The position numbers were made by a program, and so were the translations under genes. From the NCBI GenBank assembly GCA_007120685.1, contig SKNG01000210.1, positions 1 through 7,631 of the forward strand: a stretch of 7,631 nucleotides of DNA. The letters run 5' to 3'. Below the pieces are notes generated by a model. It did not search any database, was not told the origin of the DNA, and was given only the letters and a program-made list of their open reading frames with translations. The number at the start of each line of letters is the position of its first letter. Positions within the stretch are counted from its first letter, which is position 1. Source of the stretch: Paracoccaceae bacterium (GTDB lineage: Bacteria > Pseudomonadota > Alphaproteobacteria > Rhodobacterales > Rhodobacteraceae). Of the stretch, positions 1 through 7,374 are shown one piece after another.

Positions 1-181
1 CGAAGGTTTCCAGGTCCTGGCATTTCAGGGTCTGGTCACCAAAGCTGCATTCGGTGCCCAGGCTGCGGCGCGAGGCCAGCGCGGCGATCTCATCCACCGG
101 GAATTCCCGCTCGGCCAGGATGTTCAGCATTTCGCGACCCACATTGCCCGTGGCGCCCACAACGACGATTCGATAGCCCAT
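1..181 (-). CDS. asd: Aspartate-semialdehyde dehydrogenase, N-terminal part (cut by window edge)
   Basis: The enzyme reduces aspartyl-4-phosphate to aspartate semialdehyde with NADPH, the branch-point step toward lysine/diaminopimelate, threonine, methionine and isoleucine; it acts in the cytoplasm. Only the first 60 residues lie in the window and the gene runs off the left edge. They begin MGYRIVVVGATGNVGREM and carry the nucleotide-binding GATGNVG loop at residues 9-15, followed by LAEREFPVDEIAALASRRS, which is typical of the Asd N-terminus. The ATG at 181 is well placed: AAGGAG lies at 190-195, 8 bases upstream. The gene starts 83 bases after the EEP-fold gene on the same strand, so it could be read through from it or have its own promoter. 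The identification from sequence is firm; the length and active-site cysteine cannot be checked here. Confidence 0.93.
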   Translation of the reverse strand, partial: MGYRIVVVGATGNVGREMLNILAEREFPVDEIAALASRRSLGTECSFGDQTLKCQDLETF

Positions 182-241
182 GCCCGTGTCTCCTTCGGCA
201 GCAGCAGGGGCGCCTTACATCAGGGTCTGCGCAGGATAAAG

Positions 242-255
242 GGCCGAGATCGGCC
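242..255 (-). terminator. Possible weak terminator or hairpin between the EEP gene and asd
   Basis: GGCCGA and TCGGCC form an inverted repeat just after the EEP gene's stop codon. Read on the minus strand it is followed by CCTTTATCC, so the T run is only three bases long. This may be a weak or partial terminator, or only a leader hairpin for asd. The poor T tract keeps confidence low. Confidence 0.25.
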
Positions 256-264
256 GGGCCGGCA

Positions 265-1386
265 TCAGGGCAGGGCGATATCGACCCAGACCAGCGCATG
301 CCGCGCCGGCGCCGGTGCCCTGATCAGCCCGCTGTCCAGCACCTGCAGCCCGGCATCGGGCAGGATGTAGCTGGTGCGCAGCCAGCCCGGGCCTTGCGGG
401 AAATGGGCCGTGGCGGTTGCTGGCGCGCCCGGCACGCGGGGTGGGCTGCTGGCAGGCGCCGGGTCCTGCAGGGCGGGATGGTCCAGCAGGGCGCGGATGG
501 CCTGATGCATGCCGTCCCCGGCCGCCGGGTCCAGATTGGCGTTGCCGATCAGCACGTAGGGCGGCGCGGGCGGCGGCATCGGCAAGGCTCCGTCCAGCAG
601 ATGCAGCCAGAACATCGTCTCGTCATGGTTACGGCGCAGATTGCGCTGGTGCGGCCCGCCAAAGGCCGGCGGGCCGGCATGCCAGGCCAGCAGCGACAGG
701 GGTGAGCCATCGGGCAACAGCACGGACACGTCCCAGAAGCCGGTGGTGGCCAGGCGCTGGATGTCGAACACCTGTTCCGAGGGGAAGGGCTGACCCTGAT
801 GCCGGGGCAGAAGCGCGCCGGGCAAATCGCGCCACAGGAAGGCAGAGAAATCTCGGGTTGCCGCGGTATCGATGGGCAGCCGCGACAGCACTGCCATGCC
901 CGCGGCCCCAGCGAACCGGCCGAAGCCCTGCGCGTCATCCGGCGTGCCTGTGCGCCCGTCGCCATCCATGTCCAGCCCCGTGGCCATGCCGCGGTTGGGC
1001 AGGCGGGCATGGCGATGGGGCATTGCGTGGCCGGCTGCGGCCAGCAGGTCCTGAAACGCGGCCAGCGCCACCGCGTCCAGGTCGTAATCGAACCCCAGCA
1101 GGACCATGACATCGGGCCGGGCCGCGGCGATGACATCGCGCACGCGCAGCACATCCTCGGCCTCGGCCCGGATGTCGCGCAGCAGCAGGCCGGGCCCCTG
1201 ACGGCTTAACTCGGTGTGAAACAGCGCCAGCCGCAGCCGATCCGGCGCCTGGGCCAGCGCATGGCCGGCGGTCAGGGACAGGACCACAAGCGCGACAACG
1301 ATCACTCCGCAGAACGTCCAATTTGGCGCCACAGCGACCGGGACGTTCCGGCCGGTAGAGCGGGGATCAGGCCGTTGCCAGCGCAT
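265..1386 (-). CDS. Exported or membrane-anchored EEP-fold (endonuclease/exonuclease/phosphatase-like) protein
   Basis: This 373-residue protein has an N-terminal hydrophobic segment at about 23-44, ending GHALA/QA, so it is probably a signal peptide or anchor that places the rest in the periplasm. The remainder resembles the EEP family protein often seen near leuD/leuB/asd in Rhodobacterales: LFHTELSRQGPGLLLRDI (55-72), PDVMVLLGFDYDLD (91-104), an acidic loop DMDGDG (139-144), FWDV (217-220), AWHAGPPAFGGPHQRN (234-249), GNANLDP (281-287) and a C-terminal RHALVWVDI (362-370). Family members hydrolyse phosphodiester or phosphomonoester bonds with a metal; the substrate here is unknown. Two positions look altered: the usual GD-x-N reads GNAN, and the usual RVDY-like motif reads RTSY (337-340), so activity is in doubt. 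The ATG at 1386 overlaps the preceding membrane-protein gene by 20 bases, with GAGGG just upstream. The two are probably translated together. Confidence 0.85.
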   Translation of the reverse strand: MRWQRPDPRSTGRNVPVAVAPNWTFCGVIVVALVVLSLTAGHALAQAPDRLRLALFHTELSRQGPGLLLRDIRAEAEDVLRVRDVIAAARPDVMVLLGFDYDLDAVALAAFQDLLAAAGHAMPHRHARLPNRGMATGLDMDGDGRTGTPDDAQGFGRFAGAAGMAVLSRLPIDTAATRDFSAFLWRDLPGALLPRHQGQPFPSEQVFDIQRLATTGFWDVSVLLPDGSPLSLLAWHAGPPAFGGPHQRNLRRNHDETMFWLHLLDGALPMPPPAPPYVLIGNANLDPAAGDGMHQAIRALLDHPALQDPAPASSPPRVPGAPATATAHFPQGPGWLRTSYILPDAGLQVLDSGLIRAPAPARHALVWVDIALP

Positions 1387-2218
1387 TGCCCTCGCTGTCG
1401 GCGAACTGCCGGCGGTTTGCCCGGATCATCCGCGCGACACGCAGCATCGCGATGCCCCGCATCAGCAGGCTGACCGGAATGATTGCCCACAACACGATGC
1501 CCCAGACAAACCCAAGCGGCGATTCCAGTGTCAGCGGCTGGACCAGCAGCGACGATGCCATGAACACACCTGGCAACAGAAAGGGCAGCGCCAGCCCCAG
1601 AGCGATGTTGATTCGTGCGGTGCGGATGAGCCGGGAGACCACATCATTGCCGGCGGTCGGATCGAAGGTGGGCAGATTGATCCAGACATTGAACGGCCCG
1701 CTGCCCAGCGGCCATAGCTTCAGCCGGATCGCCAGCGCAAAGCCCAGCACTGTGGCAATCCCGAGGGAAAGGGCAAGGGCAGCGCCATCATGGACAAGCT
1801 GCAGGTGCATCTGGGGCAGGTCTCCGGGCAGAGCGGCCACCAGCAGCCGCACCGGGCTGAAGGCGAAATCCAGAAACTGCCCGCAGCTTGCCGCCAGCGC
1901 TTCCACCCTTGCGCCGGGCCAGCCTGGCACCGTTTCAGCGCGCATCAACAGCGAAAGCGACACAACCATCAACCCAGCAAGCATGAACCGGCTGCGGTTG
2001 AACGGCGCGGCGAAGCGAAACTCGATGATGCCAGGGTATTCAGACGAGTATTCCGAAAACACGATCCCGGCCGCGAAAAGCGCCAGCAGCACCATCAGTT
2101 GAGCGGATTCGGTCGCTGTCTGGGGCACCAGCAGCGCCGGCAGCATGACCAGAACCGCCGCGAGCATTGCGCGCAGCATCGCGCCGCTGATATTGGCGTT
2201 CGGTCTCGGCTTGCTCAT
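1367..2218 (-). CDS. Multi-pass inner-membrane protein of unknown function
   Basis: I do not recognise the family. From the ATG at 2218 the protein has 283 residues and about six hydrophobic segments, near 14-32, 38-56, 78-93, 145-166, 203-226 and 235-256. Between them are a soluble loop (about 95-140) and another rich in polar and charged residues (about 170-202, with NVWINLPTFDP). The C-terminus is basic (MIRANRRQF). No transporter or enzyme motif is evident. The start is chosen because MSKPRPN opens a normal N-terminus before the first hydrophobic segment, with AGGG shortly upstream. The frame stays open to a TTG at 2341, which would add 41 arginine-rich residues. Its 3' end overlaps the EEP gene by 20 bases, which suggests co-translation and a shared role at the membrane. 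It lies after the leuD terminator, so it needs its own promoter; none is convincing. Confidence 0.8.
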   Translation of the reverse strand: MSKPRPNANISGAMLRAMLAAVLVMLPALLVPQTATESAQLMVLLALFAAGIVFSEYSSEYPGIIEFRFAAPFNRSRFMLAGLMVVSLSLLMRAETVPGWPGARVEALAASCGQFLDFAFSPVRLLVAALPGDLPQMHLQLVHDGAALALSLGIATVLGFALAIRLKLWPLGSGPFNVWINLPTFDPTAGNDVVSRLIRTARINIALGLALPFLLPGVFMASSLLVQPLTLESPLGFVWGIVLWAIIPVSLLMRGIAMLRVARMIRANRRQFADSEGNALATA

Positions 2219-2235
2219 GGCCCTGCTCTGGCCCA

Positions 2236-2247
2236 CCCCTGAAGGGG
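2236..2247 (-). repeat. Small inverted repeat in the leader of the membrane-protein gene
   Basis: CCCCT-GA-AGGGG is a perfect 5-base inverted repeat whose near edge is 17 bases upstream of the chosen ATG at 2218. It could form a short hairpin in the mRNA leader if transcription starts further upstream. If the TTG at 2341 were the true start, it would instead lie inside the coding region. No function can be assigned. Confidence 0.3.
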
Positions 2248-2415
2248 CGGAACCCTGCCTGTTCTTGAAGCCGGGACGCATCCGCACCGCGGCCTGCCTC
2301 ATTCTTGCCACAATTCTGCCCATTTCCAGCGAATCCTGCAATAGCCGACTCTACAGTCAGCGCGCACCGTTGCTTTTTCGAGGAAAAACTGTCGCCGCTT
2401 TGCATCAACTTGATG

Positions 2416-2445
2416 AAAAAAGGAAGGCACCCCAAAAGGGGTGCC
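2416..2445 (-). terminator. Rho-independent terminator of the leuC-GT-leuD operon
   Basis: Twenty-five bases after the leuD stop codon, an 8-base perfect stem (GGCACCCC at 2426-2433, GGGGTGCC at 2438-2445) closes a four-base loop. On the minus strand it is followed by TTCC and six Ts (2416-2421). This is a textbook intrinsic terminator. It separates the leucine operon from the membrane-protein/EEP/asd group. Confidence 0.92.
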
Positions 2446-2470
2446 ACAAGATATCGTGTTATTGCTACGC

Positions 2471-3076
2471 TCAGACCCAAGGATACTGGGTTTTCGCCTG
2501 TGCCTCGAAAACATCAATTGCAGATACTTTCTCCAGCGTCAGGCCGATATCGTCGAGCCCGTTGAGCAGGCAGTGCTTCTTGAACGGGTCGATCTCGAAG
2601 CCGAATACCGTGCCGTCCGAGGCGCTGACCGTCTGCGCCTCCAGATCGACGGAGATGCGGGCATTGGCACCCTTTCGTGCGTCTTCCATCAGATGATCCA
2701 CCGCTTCCTGCGGCAACACCACGGGCAGGACGCCGTTCTTGAAGCAGTTGTTGTAGAAGATATCGGCGAAAGAGGTGCTGATCACGCAGCGGATGCCGAA
2801 GTCCAAGAGCGCCCAGGGCGCATGCTCGCGCGATGAACCGCAGCCGAAATTGTCGCCGGCGACCAGGATTTCCGCGTTCCGGTATGCGGGCTGGTTGAGC
2901 ACGAAATCGGCGATCTCGTTGCCCTGGTCGTCATAGCGCATCTCGTCGAACAGCCCCTTGCCCAGCCCGGTGCGCTGGATCGTCTTCAGGTATTGTTTGG
3001 GAATGATCATATCGGTGTCGATATTGACCAGCGGCAGGGGGGCGGCGATGCCGGTCAAGGTTGTGAACTTGTCCAT
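2471..3076 (-). CDS. leuD: 3-isopropylmalate dehydratase small subunit
   Basis: LeuD is the small (swivel-domain) subunit of isopropylmalate isomerase. With LeuC it converts 2-isopropylmalate to 3-isopropylmalate, the second step committed to leucine, in the cytoplasm. The 201 residues are full length for the family. Diagnostic stretches are PLPLVNIDTDMIIPKQYL (13-30), the substrate-loop motif GDNFGCGSSREHAPW (74-88), ADIFYNNCFKNG (104-115) and DPFKKHCLLNGLDDIGLTL (163-181). The ATG at 3076 is supported by GGAG at 3084-3087, seven bases upstream. It follows the glycosyltransferase gene by 24 bases and is the last gene of the operon before the intrinsic terminator at 2416-2445. In most relatives leuD is close to leuC; here 1.3 kb of another gene separates them. 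Confidence 0.98.
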   Translation of the reverse strand: MDKFTTLTGIAAPLPLVNIDTDMIIPKQYLKTIQRTGLGKGLFDEMRYDDQGNEIADFVLNQPAYRNAEILVAGDNFGCGSSREHAPWALLDFGIRCVISTSFADIFYNNCFKNGVLPVVLPQEAVDHLMEDARKGANARISVDLEAQTVSASDGTVFGFEIDPFKKHCLLNGLDDIGLTLEKVSAIDVFEAQAKTQYPWV

Positions 3077-3100
3077 CGGTTTTCTCCGTCTTCATCAGGG

Positions 3101-4443
3101 TCAGGTCAGAGCCGGCGCGCCGCTGCCTTCGTGCGCGCCGTAAGGGTGGGCGGGGATCGGTCCCTGCGGGTTCAGGGCCCAGCGATAAATATTCACTATC
3201 TGCTGGGCCTTGCGTTCCCAGGTGTAGTGGCGGGTGACCTTTTGCAGGCCGTTGCGTGCCAGTGGCGCCAGGCAATCGGGGTCATCCAGGATCCGGCCCA
3301 GGGTGGCGCGAAAGGCCGCAATCACGCTTGCCCGGTCGCCCATCGGCACCTTGAAGCAGCAGGTTTCGTCGGCCAGCTCTGCCGGGCCGGCGTAATCACA
3401 GATCACCGGCACCACACCGGTTGCCATCGCCTCCAGCACCACGCCGCCGCCGAATTCTCGGATCGAGGGGAAGGTGAGCAGATGCGCCTGCGCCAGCACG
3501 TCCTGCACCTGGTCATGCGCCACCCAGCCGTGAAAGCGCACCGCCCCGTCGAGGCCGGCCTCGGAAGTCTGTCGGCGCAGTGCCGCTTTCATCGGGCCGG
3601 ACCCAACAATGTCCAGCACCAGGCGACCATCGCGCAGAAAGGGCCGCGCGGCCTCGATCAGCATGTCCGGCCCCTTGTAGGGAACCAGCCGCCCGATGAA
3701 GACACCGCGCAACGGCAGGCCCGTGGGGGGGCTGGCGATGCGGCGAAAGCGCGCCGGATCGATACCGTTTTCCGGCATATGGACCACCTTGTTCCGGTGC
3801 CGGGCGGGAATCTCGGCCGCGGTTGCGCGAGAGCCGGCGATGATCACCCGACTGGCCGACAGCATGCGGATACGGGCCGGTGAAAAGCGGTAGAAGGCAC
3901 GGAGGTAGGAAAGCATTTCGCGCTCGCGCCAGCGCTCGCGCTCAAACCCCGGGGGCCAGGGCACGCCGCCATTCAGCGGCCCCAGGATGAAGGGAACGCC
4001 CAGCCGGGCGCAGCGCGGCGCCAGGCTGCTGTTGGCCGTGGGGGTCAGGGGCGTGATCCGGTGGACGATGTCGAAAGCACGCGCCTTCAGCCGATCACGG
4101 AACTGCCGCCAGACCAGACGCTCGAAATAAGGGTAGGCCATACGGGAAATGATCGCGGTATGGATCGTCCAGCCGCGGCCCTCGCCCAGGCGCAGCCTTT
4201 CGGCGAGGCGATAGACCGGGCGGGCGACGGCCTCGGAGTCGATGGCTGTGAAGTCCTGACCCTCGACCAGCCCGGCCCGCAGGAAGGCACCGCGATTGCG
4301 CAGCTGCGTGACGATATGCACATCCGCCTTCTCGCGCAGGGCGGCGGCCAGGGACCAGCCAACCAGCGGCACGCTGACCCATTCGGGATTGGCGGCCTCG
4401 GCGATGACCAGCACCCGCAGGCGGCGCGGCGCCGGGGGCGATG

Positions 4444-4447
<4 letters not shown>
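3101..4447 (-). CDS. GT4-type (GT-B fold) glycosyltransferase encoded inside the leu operon
   Basis: This 448-residue protein has the plan of a retaining, nucleotide-sugar-dependent GT4 glycosyltransferase. The N-terminal acceptor domain begins LRVLVIAEAANPEWVSVPL (10-28) and holds GPLNGGVPWPPGFE (156-169). The C-terminal donor domain starts with FIGRLVPYKGPDMLIEAA (250-267), which has the phosphate-contacting Arg253/Lys258 pattern, then LDIVGSGP (278-285) and the EX7E motif Glu331-Glu339 (EFGGGVVLEAMATGVVPVI). No signal peptide or membrane segment is seen, so it is cytosolic or membrane-associated. Sugar and acceptor are unknown; such enzymes usually build polysaccharide, lipopolysaccharide or glycolipid. 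The ATG at 4447 forms an ATGA overlap with the leuC stop and has a poor Shine-Dalgarno, so translation is probably coupled to leuC. An upstream extension to 4585 is only the antisense-free shadow of leuC. No other glycan gene is nearby. Confidence 0.92.
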
Positions 4448-5874
<1,427 letters not shown>

Positions 5875-5940
5875 GGCGCTGTCTCACTGGCTAATGGCTG
5901 TGGGCGGAAAGAGAGGCCGCGGCAGTGCACGGCGAGGCGC

Positions 5941-6123
5941 TCAGCGCAGTCGCGCAAGCACCGACCGATCCTGCCGGCAGAAACGCTGGGGCAGGCGAGC
6001 GCGGTCGGTCATGTCGAAGAAGCGCAGCATCAGCGGGTGATACGGCGAATCCGCAATGCTCGCAAGCTTTATGCGCAACGGCGGCGAGTCGCCGGACGCC
6101 AGCAATGCGGCTGCCAAGATCAT
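5941..6123 (-). CDS. Possible small protein of 60 residues upstream of leuC (doubtful)
   Basis: An ATG at 6123 opens a 60-codon frame ending at TGA 5941-5943, 66 bases before leuC on the same strand. By hand count about 48 of 60 third positions are G or C, which is the bias expected of a coding frame in this genome. The product starts MILAAALLASGDSPPLRIKL and contains HPLMLRFFDMTDRARLPQRF; I do not recognise it. Against it: no Shine-Dalgarno precedes the ATG, an in-frame TAG lies shortly upstream, and there is no domain. It is leucine-rich but has no run of leucine codons beside a terminator, so an attenuator leader is not supported. It may be a genuine small gene, a fragment of a decayed one, or chance. 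Confidence 0.25.
   Translation of the reverse strand: MILAAALLASGDSPPLRIKLASIADSPYHPLMLRFFDMTDRARLPQRFCRQDRSVLARLR
5960..6009. repeat. Inverted repeat enclosing a palindrome in the leuC-rsfS gap
   Basis: ACCGACCG (5960-5967) and CGGTCGGT (6002-6009) are perfect 8-base inverted repeats. Just inside the left arm is the perfect 10-base palindrome CTGCCGGCAG (5971-5980). Both lie within 140 bases upstream of leuC. They could be an operator for a dimeric regulator or chance in GC-rich DNA. Confidence 0.35.
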
Positions 6124-6151
6124 TGAGAAGCAGGCTGTGCGATGCTATCTT
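6123..6151 (+). promoter_or_regulatory. Sigma70-like promoter of rsfS-rlmH
   Basis: TTGAGA (6123-6128, five of six bases match the -35 consensus) is separated by exactly 17 bases from TATCTT (6146-6151, four of six match the -10 consensus). Transcription would start near 6157-6160, about ten bases before the AGGAGG of rsfS. It excludes the upstream ATG at 6105 from the transcript. Confidence 0.6.
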
Positions 6152-6168
6152 TCAAGGGTCAGTCACGC

Positions 6169-6174
6169 AGGAGG
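6169..6174 (+). promoter_or_regulatory. Perfect Shine-Dalgarno (AGGAGG) that decides the rsfS start
   Basis: AGGAGG lies 5 bases before ATT (6180) and 8 bases before CTG (6183), both in the rsfS frame. No ATG, GTG or TTG in that frame falls within a normal distance. It is the strongest ribosome-binding sequence in the window and argues for a non-canonical start codon. Confidence 0.7.
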
Positions 6175-6179
6175 ACAGC

Positions 6180-6584
6180 ATTCTGTCTTACATAGACCCG
6201 GCCACCCCCGTGGCCCCCGCCACAAGCCCCGCCCAAGCCGATTTCACGGGCGAAGATATTCTAGGGCTGGTCCTGCAATCGCTAGAAGACGACAAGGCCG
6301 AAGATATCGTGCAGATCAACCTGCGCGGGCGGTCGTTCATGGCCGACCATATGGTGGTGTGTTCAGGCCGGTCGTCACGGCAGGTGGGCGCGATTGCCGA
6401 GAAGTTGCTGGACCGACTGAAACAGGCGTTCCGCCTGTCGGCCCGGGTGGAAGGCAAGGACACCGGCGACTGGGTGCTGATCGACACCGGCGATGTGGTG
6501 ATCCATGTCTTCAGGCCCGAGGTTCGGGAATTCTACCAGCTTGAGAAGATGTGGCAGATGCCGGCGGAGGGTGGCGCCGCCTGA
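6180..6584 (+). CDS. rsfS: Ribosomal silencing factor RsfS
   Basis: RsfS binds ribosomal protein uL14 on the large subunit and blocks joining of the small subunit, slowing translation in stationary phase or starvation. The conserved domain is complete: DILGLVLQSLEDDKAEDIV, then LRGRSFMADHMVVCSGRSSRQVGAI, VEGKDTGDWVLIDTGDVVIHVF and the family's closing RPEVREFYQLEKMW. The start is unusual. The promoter at 6123-6151 and AGGAGG at 6169-6174 point to ATT at 6180 (134 residues) or CTG at 6183 (133). Conventional alternatives are ATG at 6105, which lies upstream of the inferred transcript, and GTG at 6210, which has no Shine-Dalgarno but leaves the domain whole. The stop overlaps the rlmH start as TGATG, so the two ribosome-related genes are co-translated. 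The identity is firm and the start is not. Confidence 0.93.
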   Translation: MLSYIDPATPVAPATSPAQADFTGEDILGLVLQSLEDDKAEDIVQINLRGRSFMADHMVVCSGRSSRQVGAIAEKLLDRLKQAFRLSARVEGKDTGDWVLIDTGDVVIHVFRPEVREFYQLEKMWQMPAEGGAA

Positions 6585-7054
6585 TGCAGGTGCATCTTTG
6601 TGCCGTGGGCCGGTTGCGCAGGGGGCCGGAACGGACGCTGGTGGATGATTACACTGCACGCTTCAACCGAACCGGACGGTCACTTGGGCTGGGGCCACTA
6701 AGCGAGCATGAGATCGAGGACAGGCGAGGCGGCGGCATGGAGGCCGAGGCGGCGCTGCTACGCCGGATTTGTCCCGGGGGTGCCATACGCGTTGTTCTGG
6801 ACGAGCGCGGAAACCAGATGAGTTCGCCCGCGCTTGCAGAGCGGCTAGCCGGGTGGCGTGACCGCGGGGAAGGGGCGGCGGTGTTCTTCATCGGTGGCGC
6901 GGACGGCTTGGCACCGGGATTGCGCGACGAGGCGGATCTGTCACTCTCGCTTGGCCCGTTGGTCTGGCCGCACATGCTGGTGAGGGTCATGCTGGCGGAA
7001 CAGCTCTACAGGGCGGCGACAATCCTTGCGGGCACGCCCTACCACCGGCGTTAG
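6584..7054 (+). CDS. rlmH: 23S rRNA (pseudouridine-1915-N3)-methyltransferase RlmH
   Basis: RlmH is a SPOUT-fold (trefoil-knot) enzyme that uses S-adenosylmethionine to methylate pseudouridine 1915 in helix 69 of 23S rRNA on assembled 70S ribosomes. From the ATG at 6584 it has 156 residues, the usual length. Diagnostic parts are MQVHLCAVGRLRRGPERTL (1-19), VVLDERGNQMSSPALAERL (70-88), the cofactor-loop region FFIGGADGLAPGLRDEADL (101-119) and the C-terminal WPHMLVRVMLAEQLYRA...GTPYHR (128-155). The start overlaps the rsfS stop (TGATG), which fits translational coupling; an earlier in-frame ATG at 6551 lies inside rsfS and would add 11 atypical residues. Pairing of rsfS with rlmH is common in bacteria. 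No clear terminator follows. Confidence 0.97.
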   Translation: MQVHLCAVGRLRRGPERTLVDDYTARFNRTGRSLGLGPLSEHEIEDRRGGGMEAEAALLRRICPGGAIRVVLDERGNQMSSPALAERLAGWRDRGEGAAVFFIGGADGLAPGLRDEADLSLSLGPLVWPHMLVRVMLAEQLYRAATILAGTPYHRR

Positions 7055-7374
7055 TGCGCGGGCGCATCCATGCCGGGCTTCCAACATGCCGTGACGAACC
7101 GGGTAAGTGCGGTCCGACGAGCGCTGTGCGTCCAGAGCCGTCAAGCGCGTGAAGCGCTTGCTCCGGCGGGTCGCGGTGAACCCCGCCATCAGATCTGGGA
7201 CGGTTCGAGCCGTGACGCCATCAAGTCGATGCTCGAAGCAGCGGTGGCGTGAGCGAGGCGGAAAACCAGTTAGAAAAGTCCGGAACCTGTTCAGATCAAC
7301 CGAACCACCTTTGAGCCATCGAACGATAAGGGGCTGGTGGCCGCCCTGAAGGATGAGGGACTGAAACGGTGGGA
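7055..7374. other. Stretch with no recognisable gene, containing several hairpins
   Basis: Short frames are open on both strands here, the longest on the minus strand crossing into rlmH, but none has a Shine-Dalgarno, recognisable motif or consistent codon bias. One plus-strand stretch just before 7400 (reading VQINRTTFEPSNDKGLVAAL and onward) looks protein-like but follows a TAG and has no start. It may be a scrap of a decayed gene. No tRNA or known mobile-element end was identified. Confidence 0.5.
7142..7213. repeat. Three successive small hairpins
   Basis: CAAGCGC (7142-7148) pairs with GCGCTTG (7154-7160) around GTGAA. GGCGGG (7165-7170) pairs with CCCGCC (7182-7187) around 11 bases. 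ACGG (7200-7203) pairs with CCGT (7210-7213). They lie in a row downstream of rlmH. None is followed by a T run on either strand, so these are not intrinsic terminators. A structured RNA or chance GC-rich pairing are both possible. Confidence 0.35.

Larger units (their letters stand above)
5875..6179. other. Intergenic gap between divergent leuC and rsfS
   Basis: This 305-base stretch should carry the control region of leuC on the minus strand. I found no convincing -35/-10 pair for leuC in it. It holds the rsfS promoter and Shine-Dalgarno at its right end, a 60-codon coding-like minus frame (5941-6123), and an 8-base inverted repeat (5960-5967 and 6002-6009) around a 10-base palindrome (5971-5980). 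No RNA gene or riboswitch is recognised. Confidence 0.6.

Noticed and set aside
549..1154. Second minus-strand frame inside the EEP gene
   Set aside because: It is a shadow of the EEP gene in another frame, rich in Cys, Trp and Arg as such shadows usually are.
2219..2341. Longer form of the membrane protein starting at a TTG at 2341
   Set aside because: The extra 41 residues are arginine-rich and unlike a membrane-protein N-terminus, and the ATG at 2218 has a fair Shine-Dalgarno. It remains possible.
2993..3883. Long open frame on the plus strand
   Set aside because: It is antisense to the 5' end of leuD and the glycosyltransferase, both of which carry clear family motifs. Long antisense frames are common in GC-rich DNA.
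7055..7300. Possible tRNA or other structural RNA gene after rlmH
   Set aside because: The hairpins do not fit a cloverleaf, and there is no TΨC-like GGTTCGA arm paired with an acceptor stem. The short GGTTCGAG at 7202-7209 lies inside its own small hairpin.
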